A DNA stretch of 64,000 nt from Flavobacteriaceae bacterium (GCA_014075215.1 CP046177.1:2542501-2606500); one strand, 5' to 3'. Positions 42,808-52,404 are shown, numbered from the stretch's first letter. Notes: generated from the letters alone by a model not told the origin. Translations and numbers: made by a program.

Positions 42808-43755
42808 GTGATTGGAGTAATCTATAAATCTACAGGAAGTTGGTATTGGGTAAAATCCGGTGACGGAACTTTTTACCAGTGTCGTATCAAAGGAAAATTT
42901 AGGATCAAAGGAATTAAAAGTACCAACCCTGTTGCCGTTGGAGATCACGTTCATTTTGAATTGGAAAAAAAAGGAGACGATGAGATTGGTGTGATTCATC
43001 ATATTGTGGAACGAACTAATTTTATCATAAGAAAATCGGTCAATTTATCTAAACAAACACATATCATCGCAGCTAATATTGATCTTGTTTTTTTATTAAT
43101 TACTGTAAATCACCCGCCTACGTTTACCATATTTATAGACCGTTTTTTAGTTACTGCCGAAGCATATTCCGTAAAAGTCGTATTGATATTTAATAAAATA
43201 GATATATGTGAAGCAGCAGAAAGAGCGGAAATTTTATATCTGAAAGAGGTATATCAAACCATTGGTTATACTTGCATAGAAACATCTGCAACGGAAAATA
43301 GAAACATCGGCAAAATAAAAGAACTTATGTCAGGTAAAGTAAGTCTGTTTGCCGGACATTCCGGTGTAGGTAAATCTACATTGATCAACGCTATTGAACC
43401 CGGTTTAAACTTAAAGACAAAAAAAATATCCGATCAGCACAAACAAGGACAACATACCACGACCTATGCGAAGATGTTCGATTTAAATTTTGATGCTAAA
43501 ATTATAGATACTCCGGGAATAAAAGGGTTTGGTCTCGTAGCTATTGAGGAAGAAGAATTAGGCGATTATTTTCCTGAATTTTTTTCATTAAAAAGCCGGT
43601 GTAAGTTTAATAATTGCATCCATATTAATGAACCTGATTGTGCAGTGAAGAATGCCTTGGAGCAAGGAGAAATTTCATGGTCCAGGTATAAAAGTTATTT
43701 GCAAATATTAGAAAAAGAAGAAACGCATTTTAGAACTGATCATTGGAAGAGTTAA
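42808..43755 (+). CDS. rsgA: Ribosome small subunit-dependent GTPase A
   Basis: The 315-residue product is a circularly permuted GTPase: OB-fold N-terminus (about 1-65), then G4 NKID (129-132), G1 AGHSGVGKSTL (182-192), G3 DTPGIKGFG (234-242), and a C-terminal zinc knuckle CKFNNCIHINEPDC (C265, C270, H272, C278). RsgA acts late in 30S maturation. The start is a GTG at 42808; no ATG fits the OB-fold start. It is followed 65 bp later by dtd. Confidence 0.95.
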   Translation: MIGVIYKSTGSWYWVKSGDGTFYQCRIKGKFRIKGIKSTNPVAVGDHVHFELEKKGDDEIGVIHHIVERTNFIIRKSVNLSKQTHIIAANIDLVFLLITVNHPPTFTIFIDRFLVTAEAYSVKVVLIFNKIDICEAAERAEILYLKEVYQTIGYTCIETSATENRNIGKIKELMSGKVSLFAGHSGVGKSTLINAIEPGLNLKTKKISDQHKQGQHTTTYAKMFDLNFDAKIIDTPGIKGFGLVAIEEEELGDYFPEFFSLKSRCKFNNCIHINEPDCAVKNALEQGEISWSRYKSYLQILEKEETHFRTDHWKS

Positions 43756-43820
43756 TAATGTGGTTTATAGTTTGAAAGTCGAAAAGTTATAAAGTGTAGA
43801 TTGAAAAATAAAAGTAATAT

Positions 43821-44273
43821 ATGATAGCAGTTATTCAAAGAGTTTCCGAGGCAAGTGTAACAGTACATCACCAAAAGATTGCTGCTATTGGTAAAGGACT
43901 GTTAGTATTAATTGGTATTGAAGATTTAGACAATTTTGAAGATATTAAATGGCTTTCTAAAAAAATTGTCAATCTTAGGGTTTTTAACGATAAAAATTCA
44001 GTGATGAATACTTCTTTGACAGAGATAGGCGGCGAACTTTTAGTAGTAAGTCAATTTACCTTACATGCCTCAATAAGAAAGGGAAACAGGCCGGGTTATG
44101 TAAAAGCAGCTAAGCCGGATAAGGCAATTCCGTTGTATGAATCTTTTTTAAATCAACTGGAAAAAGATTTGGGAAAAACTGTTCAAAAAGGGCAGTTTGG
44201 AGCTGATATGAAAGTAAGTTTATTAAATGACGGTCCGGTTACAATTATTATAGATACGAAAAATAAAAAGTAA
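43821..44273 (+). CDS. dtd: D-aminoacyl-tRNA deacylase
   Basis: The 150-residue product is a full-length DTD: MIAVIQRVSEASVTV at the start, the SQFTLHASIRKGNRPGY motif (SQxT) and the NDGPVTIIID motif (GxPVT-type cross-subunit Gly-cisPro). It removes D-amino acids from tRNA. The rsgA-dtd pairing recurs in Flavobacteriia. Confidence 0.96.
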   Translation: MIAVIQRVSEASVTVHHQKIAAIGKGLLVLIGIEDLDNFEDIKWLSKKIVNLRVFNDKNSVMNTSLTEIGGELLVVSQFTLHASIRKGNRPGYVKAAKPDKAIPLYESFLNQLEKDLGKTVQKGQFGADMKVSLLNDGPVTIIIDTKNKK

Positions 44274-44291
44274 TTTCCGGTGCATATTTCG

Positions 44292-45491
44292 TTATAATAT
44301 TCCTACGTCAATCATACATGCTTTCATCATTTGGTATGTTCTTTCTATATTATTATCCAAACCAATAGAAAAGCGGATCAATCCATCAGATAGGCCCATT
44401 TCTTTTTGTTCGTTTTCCGGAATTTCCGATGAAGTTGATGTTCCGGAAGCTGAGAATAATGTTTTATAAAACCCTAGGCTAACGGCCAGATACCCCAGAT
44501 TTTTACGTTGCATTAATTCCATCAACTCATTTGCTTTCTCCAAAGAACCAACATCTATTGTGAGGATCCCTCCAAAACCATATTCTTCATTCATTATTGA
44601 TTTATATAATTCGTGAGAAGGGTGGGATAGGAGTCCCGGGTAGACCGTTTTTAACCCGTCCGCTTCAAACTTATTCGCCAGGTAATTGGCATTAAAGCTA
44701 TGTTGTTTTATCCGAATGTGCAGTGTTCTTAAGTTTTTTAAAACCGAGGATGCACGCAGGCTGTCCATGGTAGCACCTAATAACATACTTGCACCGTCAT
44801 TTACATTTCTTAAACTGTCTATAAACTCTTGGGAAGCACAAGTAACCCCACTCACCGTATCCGAAGTTCCGTTAATGAATTTTGTCAAGCTATGGATCAC
44901 AATATCTGCTCCTAATACTGCCGGTGACAGGGACAATGGTGAAAACGTATTATCGACTACCAATTTTAAACCGTATTTTTTTGCAAGGAGTGCCAGTCCT
45001 TTCATATTTGCTACTTCTAATAGCGGATTGCTCACGGATTCACAGTACAGCACTCTTGTATGTCTTGTAATAGCGGCTTCCACCGTATGTAGATCTGCAA
45101 TATCTACAAAAGAAGTTTGTATATTAAATTTTGGTGCAAGATTTTTTAAGAAAGCATAGGTTCCTCCGTAGGTGGTTCGGCCGGATACTATATGATCTTC
45201 TGCTTTGCATAACTGCATGAGAGTGGATGTAATGGCTCCCATTCCCGATGCAGCTACATTGGCTGCCTCTGTTCCTTCCATAGCTGCTAAGGCTTTCCCC
45301 AAATATAAATTACTTGGCGATGTGTGGCGTGAATATAAATAACATCCGTCTGCATTTCCTTCAAAGGTATCAAACATGGTTTTCGCCGATAAAAATGTAT
45401 ACGTTGATGCATCTGAAATAGAAGGGTTTACGCCTCCAAATTCTCCAAAATACTGTAGATCCTGAATATTATCTGCCGGGTTAAATTTCAT
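44292..45491 (-). CDS. Cys/Met metabolism PLP enzyme (methionine gamma-lyase or cystathionine synthase/lyase type)
   Basis: The product (399 residues from MKFNPADNIQD) is a fold-type I PLP enzyme of the Cys/Met family. Visible are YLYSRHTSPSNLYLGKALAA, the phosphate loop ASGMGAITSTL, VDNTFSPLSLSPA and the PLP Lys in IHSLTKFINGTSD. Divergent pairing with an Lrp regulator is typical of methionine gamma-lyase, so breakdown of methionine to methanethiol, ammonia and 2-oxobutyrate is the first guess; cystathionine gamma-synthase remains possible. The start at 45491 is chosen over one 17 codons earlier because family homology begins here. Confidence 0.85.
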   Translation of the reverse strand: MKFNPADNIQDLQYFGEFGGVNPSISDASTYTFLSAKTMFDTFEGNADGCYLYSRHTSPSNLYLGKALAAMEGTEAANVAASGMGAITSTLMQLCKAEDHIVSGRTTYGGTYAFLKNLAPKFNIQTSFVDIADLHTVEAAITRHTRVLYCESVSNPLLEVANMKGLALLAKKYGLKLVVDNTFSPLSLSPAVLGADIVIHSLTKFINGTSDTVSGVTCASQEFIDSLRNVNDGASMLLGATMDSLRASSVLKNLRTLHIRIKQHSFNANYLANKFEADGLKTVYPGLLSHPSHELYKSIMNEEYGFGGILTIDVGSLEKANELMELMQRKNLGYLAVSLGFYKTLFSASGTSTSSEIPENEQKEMGLSDGLIRFSIGLDNNIERTYQMMKACMIDVGIL

Positions 45492-45580
45492 AAGACTTAA
45501 GTTTATTTCTACAAAATAACATCTATATAAAATAAAAATCAATAAAAGTTAATAATTTTAGTTATATAAACTATATTTAT

Positions 45581-45601
45581 AATATTATTTTAAATAATAT
45601 T
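45581..45601. promoter_or_regulatory. Candidate Lrp operator between the PLP lyase and the regulator
   Basis: AATATTATTT-T-AAATAATATT is a perfect 10+10 bp palindrome with one central base, in the 154-bp divergent promoter region. AT-rich palindromes of this type are usual Lrp/AsnC sites. Binding is inferred. Confidence 0.5.
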
Positions 45602-45645
45602 CTACTAAGCAAAATATAATTTACTATTTCAGAAATATTTTTGTC

Positions 45646-46104
45646 ATGAAATTAGACCCTATTGATAAAAAGATTATAAATCTTTTACAAAGAGATTGTA
45701 AGCAGACTCATAAAAACCTGTCGCTATTCTTAAATTTATCTGTAACTGCAGTTTATGAGCGTATTAAAAAATTAGAAAAGCATGGCTTTATTACAGGTTA
45801 CGTAACACTTATAGATAAAAATAAAGTAAACAGGTCTTTTTTGGTTTTCTGTCATGTAAGGTTATTACAACATTCAAAAGGGTTTTTAGTACATTTTGAA
45901 AAAGAGGTGTTGAAATTAGATAAGGTTTCCGAATGCTTTCATGTGAGTGGCGATTATGATTATATATTAAAAATCCACGTAGAAAATATGAGTGCTTATC
46001 GGGAGTTTATGGTCAGGAAACTCACTATTATCCAACATATTGGAAATACACATTCCATATTTACGATTCACGAATTAAAGAATACCACAGAAATTGTTTT
46101 ATAA
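45646..46104 (+). CDS. Lrp/AsnC-family transcriptional regulator
   Basis: The 152-residue product has an N-terminal winged helix (LDPIDKKIINLLQRDCKQTH, then LSVTAVYERIKKLEKHGFI) and a C-terminal RAM ligand domain (VSGDYDYILKIHVENMSAYR). It is divergent from the PLP lyase and probably regulates it in response to an amino acid. It ends one base before the stop of the convergent DUF3857 gene. Confidence 0.92.
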   Translation: MKLDPIDKKIINLLQRDCKQTHKNLSLFLNLSVTAVYERIKKLEKHGFITGYVTLIDKNKVNRSFLVFCHVRLLQHSKGFLVHFEKEVLKLDKVSECFHVSGDYDYILKIHVENMSAYREFMVRKLTIIQHIGNTHSIFTIHELKNTTEIVL

Positions 46105-46105
46105 A

Positions 46106-48127
46106 TCAGCTTTTTGTGATTACAATTTTCTCAGTTTGTTTTGCTACAATTTGTTTGAAAAACTCTTTTAGTTCCTGATAATATTTAGGAATAATGATAC
46201 CCTCGTTGAATTGTAATATTGAAATTACCTTGATTTTATTACTTAATTGAGTTATCTGAAATTTAAACAGCCCTAAGCCGTCGGGCAGGCCAATTGCAGC
46301 TACTTCGGGCAAAGAAGCTACTTTATACCCTTCCGGAATTGCTATCGTTACCGTATATTTGTCTTTCCATGGCATTCCAAAATCTACAGGGTATTTTCTT
46401 TCATTCGCTTTAAAAGGATTGGTTTCCGTAGTAAAAAATAATAACGGTTCTATATATAATTTACCTCCAATACCTTCTACTAAATCTTCCGATGAAAATT
46501 TAAATAGCCTTATTAGTGGCTTTGTAATATTTTTATCATTGGTTACTTTAAAAGTATCTATCTCAATACTATAATTGTCTTCCAATTTAGCAATGACATC
46601 TTCCTCTTTTAACGGGTTGTTTCTATTTCTATACCTCAGTGCATTTAACCCTGTGTATTTGGTTCTTATCATACCTTCTATGGTACCGTCATCGAATAAT
46701 TTGGCACTGATGAAACTCTCGTCTGAAGTATGCTTTTTAGGAACCAGAGGAACTCTTAAAGATGTTCCGTCTTGCTTTACCAGTCTGCCACTCCAATTCA
46801 TTACTCTAAATGGTAAAACATTTACTGAACTATATTGATCGGTAGCATCTAATAATAGTATCCCCTCAGGTAATGTCACAGAAGCAATGACATAGTTAAA
46901 CCCACTGCTTGTAGGTGAAACCGGAATTCCGTTTCTCCTGGTACTTGTTAAAACCGGATTTGCTTTAAAGCCGGCTTCCAGTAACATTGAAGTAAGCAAT
47001 AAATTAATAGCTGCAACATTTCCCGTACCCTCTTTGTACGCTTTTTTGGTGGAAACATCCGTATATTTCCCATAGTACTCATTCCATTTTACTTTAGCCT
47101 TTACAAACTCTAAAATAGTTGTTATTTTTTCACTATCGGTACTGGTATTAGCCAATAATGTTTGTAAATCCTTTTTAAAGAAAGCACTCTTATTTAATTC
47201 ACCTCCAAAATTATCGGATTTATATATTCTTTTTACAACGTCTTCCCATGATGCTGTTAACATCTCCGGAATAGAATTAGGATATTTTATTACGCTTATT
47301 TCGTATTTCATACCGCCCCTATAAGTTTGTATACTACTCACAAAAGGCTCTCCGCTTCTTAATGCAGGTACATCTTTTGCTGCATATGTTTCTTTATGAT
47401 ATATTAAATCTATTGACCTGTTTTGAACAGTAGATGTAACTGCTACTCCTACAGCACCACGAGAAGTCTGCCTAACTCTTTCATGAAAAGAAATGCGACC
47501 GCTTCTTCTGGAATTTGTAAAAGGTACTAAAAAATAACCTTTGGGGGTTTTATTAAATACAAACCATTCCGGGTGCTCTATTTGGTAGTTTATTTTTTTT
47601 ACCGGAATATCAAACTGAAATTTCAAATCGTCTATATTCCTGATATAAGGAGAAGTTATTTTATATTTCAAATCAATAACGGAGCCTTCTTTTATGGCAG
47701 GCATGGCTATCTTTTTTAAATGATAATACTTGCTTAACTTTTCATCAAAAATTTCTGATTTAGCTAATTTACTTTTAACAATTTTATTATTTTCCAAGTT
47801 AAAAGTATATCCTTTTATTTCGTGTACTTTATCACGACTGCCTTCGTCCGGGCTATAGTAACGAATTATTTCATTTGCTTTTTTAAATCCTTCTTTATTA
47901 TAAATTTTTATACGGACATGTGCTTCGGTAATGATATTAAAACCGCTATTTTGATTATATTTATAGTACGTTTTTCTGGATCTAAATAGATAAGCAGCCT
48001 CCGCAATGGAATCTTTTGGATAAAACTTTTCTTCCAGTTCCTGTTTGGATACTTTACCGAATTTGATTTCTTGCCCAAAAGACGTTAATGTAATCAGTAA
48101 AATAAGAAGGGATGTAATTTTTTTCAT
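46106..48127 (-). CDS. DUF3857 / transglutaminase-like secreted protein
   Basis: The 673-residue product has a signal peptide (KKITSLLILLITLTSFGQ), a DUF3857 domain at about 55-220 (IKIYNKEGFKKANEIIRYYS, MPAIKEGSVIDLKYKIT), a transglutaminase-like segment at about 300-400 in which the usual catalytic Cys appears replaced (EGTGNVAAINLLLTSMLLEAGF has Asn/Ala where Cys is expected), and a C-terminal beta domain. It lies two bases after a paralogue on the same strand. Function unknown; such pairs are common in Flavobacteriia. Confidence 0.82.
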   Translation of the reverse strand: MKKITSLLILLITLTSFGQEIKFGKVSKQELEEKFYPKDSIAEAAYLFRSRKTYYKYNQNSGFNIITEAHVRIKIYNKEGFKKANEIIRYYSPDEGSRDKVHEIKGYTFNLENNKIVKSKLAKSEIFDEKLSKYYHLKKIAMPAIKEGSVIDLKYKITSPYIRNIDDLKFQFDIPVKKINYQIEHPEWFVFNKTPKGYFLVPFTNSRRSGRISFHERVRQTSRGAVGVAVTSTVQNRSIDLIYHKETYAAKDVPALRSGEPFVSSIQTYRGGMKYEISVIKYPNSIPEMLTASWEDVVKRIYKSDNFGGELNKSAFFKKDLQTLLANTSTDSEKITTILEFVKAKVKWNEYYGKYTDVSTKKAYKEGTGNVAAINLLLTSMLLEAGFKANPVLTSTRRNGIPVSPTSSGFNYVIASVTLPEGILLLDATDQYSSVNVLPFRVMNWSGRLVKQDGTSLRVPLVPKKHTSDESFISAKLFDDGTIEGMIRTKYTGLNALRYRNRNNPLKEEDVIAKLEDNYSIEIDTFKVTNDKNITKPLIRLFKFSSEDLVEGIGGKLYIEPLLFFTTETNPFKANERKYPVDFGMPWKDKYTVTIAIPEGYKVASLPEVAAIGLPDGLGLFKFQITQLSNKIKVISILQFNEGIIIPKYYQELKEFFKQIVAKQTEKIVITKS

Positions 48128-48129
48128 GA

Positions 48130-50046
48130 TTATGTTTTTTTTATGAGTGATAGCCTTAAATTGTCATATTTTGTAACTTTTTTTAAAAAACGTCTATATG
48201 CTTTATAATCTTCTTTAGGGTAATCTCCTGCTCGGATTAAAAGTTCTCTATTGTATTTTATTCGCGAGCCTTCTATTTTCTTAAAAGTTACCCTATAAGT
48301 ACCAAATTGATTCTCCAGTACATAATCTGCAGGTAGTGTTTCCAATATATATCCTTCGGGTAACTTTATGATAAATTCATCTACATGTTTAAATCCTCTG
48401 GGGATTTTCAAGGGCAATTTTCTATTCCTGTACCGCTTGGGTACATATCCATATTTATTAAATACATTGGCTCTGAATAAATAAGCTCCCTGTTGTGTCG
48501 CAGCATAATTTTGAATGTTAACGGAAAGTTTTTCGGAAAAAACAATAGAATCTTTATTGTTTGAAAGTGTTACTTTATCTATGGTCAGATTGTTATTATA
48601 GTCCCATACTTTTGTTTTATAATATTTTTTCAGCTCTTCTTTGGGAATGGATTCTATGGAGAATTTGCGATCGTATTGAATTCCTTTGGAAGTAACTAAG
48701 ATATCTGCCTTAACATTACCGGCAGCGTCTAATGCTATCACTGTCTTGGAAGTCTGCAAGTTGAACTCATTCAAATATGCCGGAGTTCTTTTTATAATGC
48801 CTCCTTCCGGAGTGATAACCAGTACATTTCTATCATCGGTAAAATCGCCTAAAAAACCAAAAGGCATGATCTGACTTGTACATTCCAACCAAATATCTTT
48901 TCCTTCATTGGGAATATTTAAAATCACATGATTTCCCTGCATAGAAGTAAAATCTTTCATTACATCTTTTTTTTCACTTCCCGCCCATATCACTGAATAA
49001 TGAGATTTAACACCTACAGCATCTAATAAAGTTTTTGTATAATTTGTCAATCCTTTACAATCTCCATACCCTACTTTATCTACTTGGTTAGCTGCAATAG
49101 GTTTCCATCCCCCTATACCTTCCTGAACACTAATATATCTGGTTTTATTCTGCATATAGTTATATATAATTTTTGCTTTTTCAATAGGGTCGCTAATACC
49201 CTTAACTAAATTTTGAACCTTTATTTTAGTTTCTCCGGAGATTACATCTTTTCCATTATATAGATATTCATATCTCCATTTTCCAAACTCTTGCCAGTTT
49301 TCTCCCTTACCTCTTACTCCTTTTAAAGTAAAATTATTGGCAGCTACTCTTATAACCGGCGTAAGCTCAAAAAAAGATCCTGCACCTCTTTCGTATGCTA
49401 TCGGAGGTTGGTTTTGCATACGATAATGAATATCGTTGCCTGTAGATAAGTTCTCAATAGCATAGCCTTCCGTACGAGATTCTTTTTTTCTGAGACTTAG
49501 CCCTGCCGGATTCAGAATTTGATATGTGCTTTCCTGAATACCCACATAATACCAATCCATAGGCCTCCAACCGGGTATAAATCCCGTAGAAGATGTTTTG
49601 TATTCGTATTCAAACTTTACGGTATACGGATATTTGACAGGTGTATACTCTAATTGTTTTACTCTATCATCCGAATACAAAGTGCCTCCTTCAACGGCAC
49701 TAAAGTCTAAAAAGTCTTTTTTCTTTACTCTTTTAATTTTCTTACCGAGCGCATCGTAGATTTCAGCTGACAGAGATACAATTTTAGTATCGTTATCATA
49801 TCTGACGTATGCATCTACATATCTCCGTCCCAATTTATTTAGTACAGTTATAGTTCTGGATACTTTTACAGACATTTCATCTACGGCTGTAAGTGTTATT
49901 TTGGTAGATTCGTTTCTGATCACCGCATTGGCATCTTCTTTTAATTCTTGTGGGATCAAAAGCGAAGCTAATTGTATTTCCTGTGAAAAAACTAGGTTCG
50001 ACACTATTACTAATAGTAAGGTGATGTGTAATTTGAACTGCTTCAT
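48130..50046 (-). CDS. DUF3857 / transglutaminase superfamily secreted protein
   Basis: From the start at 50046 the product is 638 residues: signal peptide (KQFKLHITLLLVIVSNLVFS), DUF3857 domain (about 45-210, VSRTITVLNKLGRRYVDAYV, VKYPYTVKFEYEYKT) and a transglutaminase-like core (about 265-360) with a complete Cys motif VDKVGYGDCKGLTNYTKTLL and the following His region (GNHVILNIP). Unlike its downstream paralogue it keeps the catalytic-type Cys, so it could be a peptidase or acyl-transferase. Substrate unknown. The seven codons upstream of the chosen start are not needed for the signal peptide. Confidence 0.83.
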   Translation of the reverse strand: MKQFKLHITLLLVIVSNLVFSQEIQLASLLIPQELKEDANAVIRNESTKITLTAVDEMSVKVSRTITVLNKLGRRYVDAYVRYDNDTKIVSLSAEIYDALGKKIKRVKKKDFLDFSAVEGGTLYSDDRVKQLEYTPVKYPYTVKFEYEYKTSSTGFIPGWRPMDWYYVGIQESTYQILNPAGLSLRKKESRTEGYAIENLSTGNDIHYRMQNQPPIAYERGAGSFFELTPVIRVAANNFTLKGVRGKGENWQEFGKWRYEYLYNGKDVISGETKIKVQNLVKGISDPIEKAKIIYNYMQNKTRYISVQEGIGGWKPIAANQVDKVGYGDCKGLTNYTKTLLDAVGVKSHYSVIWAGSEKKDVMKDFTSMQGNHVILNIPNEGKDIWLECTSQIMPFGFLGDFTDDRNVLVITPEGGIIKRTPAYLNEFNLQTSKTVIALDAAGNVKADILVTSKGIQYDRKFSIESIPKEELKKYYKTKVWDYNNNLTIDKVTLSNNKDSIVFSEKLSVNIQNYAATQQGAYLFRANVFNKYGYVPKRYRNRKLPLKIPRGFKHVDEFIIKLPEGYILETLPADYVLENQFGTYRVTFKKIEGSRIKYNRELLIRAGDYPKEDYKAYRRFLKKVTKYDNLRLSLIKKT

Positions 50047-50119
50047 AGCATTTAAAATTTGGCGCAATATACAAAAAAATTAAAATATGATTTTAAGTTC
50101 AAATATTTTTTTGAGTATT

Positions 50120-50170
50120 CTTTTAGTTTAAACGAGTTCAAAGTTAGAAAGTTGGAAGTTGGCAAGAGGT
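50120..50170. repeat. Solo MITE end and phased AAGTTnGAA-type repeat
   Basis: AGTTTAAACGAGTTC (50127-50141 region) matches one terminal repeat of the MITE family without its partner. Just after it, AAAGTTAGAAAGTTGGAAGTTGG is a short phased repeat of the kind also seen at 51227 and 63380. Confidence 0.4.
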
Positions 50171-50186
50171 GATGAATATTTTAATT

Positions 50187-51172
50187 GATTACCCACTTTT
50201 ATACCAGTATTGATGAGTGACAGCTACTACCAGTCTATCAAATAGTCTTTCAGCGAAATAGCGTCTGTTGAGTTTATAGCAGAACTCGTCAAGATAATTC
50301 TGCAAATATTTTCCTTTAATTTTATGGTAAATACCTAACAGAGTGCGTTTTGCATTACTTATGGCTATATGCACCGATTTTAGTGTGGTAATAGTGGTTT
50401 CTTTATTTGATTTTTCAGTAATGTGTACTTCCACATAATCACCTATGTCTACATAAGACGTGCTTTTGTCGCTAAAAACAATGCATGTATCATCAAAATT
50501 ACTATCAATAAGCGTGTTGACTTCTTCTTTTTTATGAGTATCCAAAACTTTCATTTTAAAATAACGACATTGTTTGGATTGTTTCCCAGTCTTTAAATCT
50601 TCTAAAGGTACAGACTCTGCCATTACCGCTACGTTAGATTGTTTTTGACTGCCTCTGCCTCTTTTAAGCTTTTGTCTGTCGGATTCTTTTGTTGCCACAG
50701 TAAAGTAATCTTGATCAAACTCAATCATATCTTCAAGGTCGTATAAATTATCTCGTTTTCCCATAGCCGAACGTATTCTGTGCATAAGAGACCATATAGT
50801 GGTATAACGTGTATGGTTGAGCTGACGTTGTAATTCGGCAGCAGAAATACCTTTTTTACTAAAAGTCATAAATGCCATAGCGAGATACCAAGTACGAATA
50901 GGTAAATTGGAGTTCTCCATCATAGTACCGCTGCGTAGAGTAGTTCTAAAACCACAATAAGAACATTGCCACATCCATTTAGACTTTAACCAATAGTGCT
51001 TTTTTGATTGACATTTTTTGCAAATGACTCCTTCTTTTGAACGAGCCAACTTCATATGTGATTTACAGGAAAACTCATCTGGAAATTGTTCAATAAAATG
51101 TAGTAAATTCATAATTCTAAACTTTATATTAAGATACGAATTTTTAAATTAGTGGCATAATTAAGTGTAATC
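50187..51172 (-). mobile_element. IS1595-family element, copy 3
   Basis: 986 bp, same ends as copies 1 and 2. The flanks (ATTTAATT and AATTAAAA on the minus strand) do not form a clear 8-bp duplication. Lies between the DUF3857 pair and the glycan cluster. Confidence 0.9.
50189..51112 (-). CDS. IS1595-family transposase, copy 3
   Basis: 307 residues, zinc ribbon plus DDE domain. It differs from copy 1 at one residue near the C-terminus (Arg for His in KLNRRYFAE). It keeps Asp in IEFDQDYFTV. Probably intact. Confidence 0.93.
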   Translation of the reverse strand: MNLLHFIEQFPDEFSCKSHMKLARSKEGVICKKCQSKKHYWLKSKWMWQCSYCGFRTTLRSGTMMENSNLPIRTWYLAMAFMTFSKKGISAAELQRQLNHTRYTTIWSLMHRIRSAMGKRDNLYDLEDMIEFDQDYFTVATKESDRQKLKRGRGSQKQSNVAVMAESVPLEDLKTGKQSKQCRYFKMKVLDTHKKEEVNTLIDSNFDDTCIVFSDKSTSYVDIGDYVEVHITEKSNKETTITTLKSVHIAISNAKRTLLGIYHKIKGKYLQNYLDEFCYKLNRRYFAERLFDRLVVAVTHQYWYKSG

Positions 51173-51226
51173 AATTAAATTTATAATTATCAAAAAGCCG
51201 GTAGTAAAGCTCTCAAAGTTAAAAAT

Positions 51227-51270
51227 ATAAACTTTTACACTTTCCAACTTTTACACTTTCTAACTTTTTT
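51227..51270. repeat. Short tandem repeat ACTTTTAC-ACTTTCCA
   Basis: Two and a half 16-bp units (ACTTTTACACTTTCCA, then ACTTTTACACTTTCTA, then ACTTTTTT), themselves made of 8-bp halves. Noncoding; related phased repeats occur at 50140 and 63380. Confidence 0.6.
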
Positions 51271-51356
51271 GTTATGAATATTTGAAACATTCACTTAGTT
51301 TTGGATTTATAAAGATTTTTTATGAAAAGCCGACAACTATATAAAATAAAATTCCT

Positions 51357-52397
51357 ATGAAAAAGAAATCAGCATTGGTTTTGGGAGCCGGCGGGTTTAT
51401 AGGCAGCCATATGGTAAAGCGGCTGAAACATGAGGATTATTGGGTGAGAGGAGTCGATTTGAAATACCCCGAATATTCTGGTAATATTGCGGATGAATTT
51501 TTGATTGAAGATCTTAGAAACCCTTTTCGGATCAAAGAAATACTCGCCTACGAATCAAAGAAAGGAAAACAGGTTTTTGATGATATCTACCAATTTGCAG
51601 CTGATATGGGAGGTGCAGCGTACATTTTTACGGGAGACAACGATGCGGATATCATGCACAATTCGGTGGTGATCAATCTCAATATTTTAAACGGACAGAA
51701 GGAGCTAAGCCGGATACATCAAAAAAATAACACTACGATTTTTTATTCCTCTTCGGCTTGCATATATCCTCAGCAGAATCAAATGGATCCTGCCCGTCCG
51801 AATTGTGCCGAAGATACTGCATATCCTGCCCATCCGGACTCGGAATACGGGTGGGAAAAGATATTTTCCGAACGTTTGTATCTGACGTATGCCCGTAATT
51901 ATAAAATACCCGTCAGAATTGCCCAATATCATAATATTTTTGGCCCTGAAGGTACCTGGAAAGACGGAAAAGAAAAAGTACCGGCTGCTATTTGCAGAAA
52001 AATCGGTCTTTTGCCCAAAGAAGGAGGAACCATTGAGATTTGGGGAGACGGACATCAAACGCGCTCTTTTTTATTCATCGATGAGTGTATAGAGGCTACC
52101 CGAAAGTTAATGAATTCCGATTTTCAAGGTCCGGTGAATATCGGATCGGAAGAAAAGGTATCTATTAGAGAACTGGTTCGGATTGTTGCCAAAATTGCGG
52201 GAAAAAAGATAGTTATCAAACCTGTTTTAAATGGCCCGGTTGGCGTAAAGGGAAGAAATTCCAATAACGACCTTATACGTGAAAAATTACAATGGGATTA
52301 TACTCAAACCCTGGAAGAAGGGATAAGAAAGACATATGATTGGATCATTCAACAGATTGATTCGGTAACTAAACCACTATGGCCTTCAAGTCCATAG
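51357..52397 (+). CDS. NAD-dependent epimerase, GDP-mannose 3,5-epimerase-like
   Basis: The 346-residue product is an extended SDR: NAD motif GAGGFIGSHM (about 10-19), Ser region FYSSSACIYP, catalytic YxxxK in YGWEK, and substrate-binding NIFGPEGTWKDGKEKVPAAI. The AADMGG segment followed by HNSVVINLNIL, and RSFLFIDECIEATRKLM, match GDP-mannose 3,5-epimerase and its bacterial relatives. It would make GDP-L-galactose or a gulose derivative for a surface glycan. It is on the opposite strand to the rest of the cluster and looks intact. A 184-bp leader (51173-51356) holds the tandem repeat. Confidence 0.85.
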   Translation: MKKKSALVLGAGGFIGSHMVKRLKHEDYWVRGVDLKYPEYSGNIADEFLIEDLRNPFRIKEILAYESKKGKQVFDDIYQFAADMGGAAYIFTGDNDADIMHNSVVINLNILNGQKELSRIHQKNNTTIFYSSSACIYPQQNQMDPARPNCAEDTAYPAHPDSEYGWEKIFSERLYLTYARNYKIPVRIAQYHNIFGPEGTWKDGKEKVPAAICRKIGLLPKEGGTIEIWGDGHQTRSFLFIDECIEATRKLMNSDFQGPVNIGSEEKVSIRELVRIVAKIAGKKIVIKPVLNGPVGVKGRNSNNDLIREKLQWDYTQTLEEGIRKTYDWIIQQIDSVTKPLWPSSP

Positions 52398-52404
52398 GTT
52401 TCTT

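Noticed and set aside
44686..45159. 157-codon plus-strand frame antisense to the PLP lyase
   Set aside because: Shadow of a well-supported gene; composition is not protein-like.
51227..51270. Possible CRISPR-like array
   Set aside because: Units are 16 bp with no spacers and no cas genes nearby; it is a simple tandem repeat.
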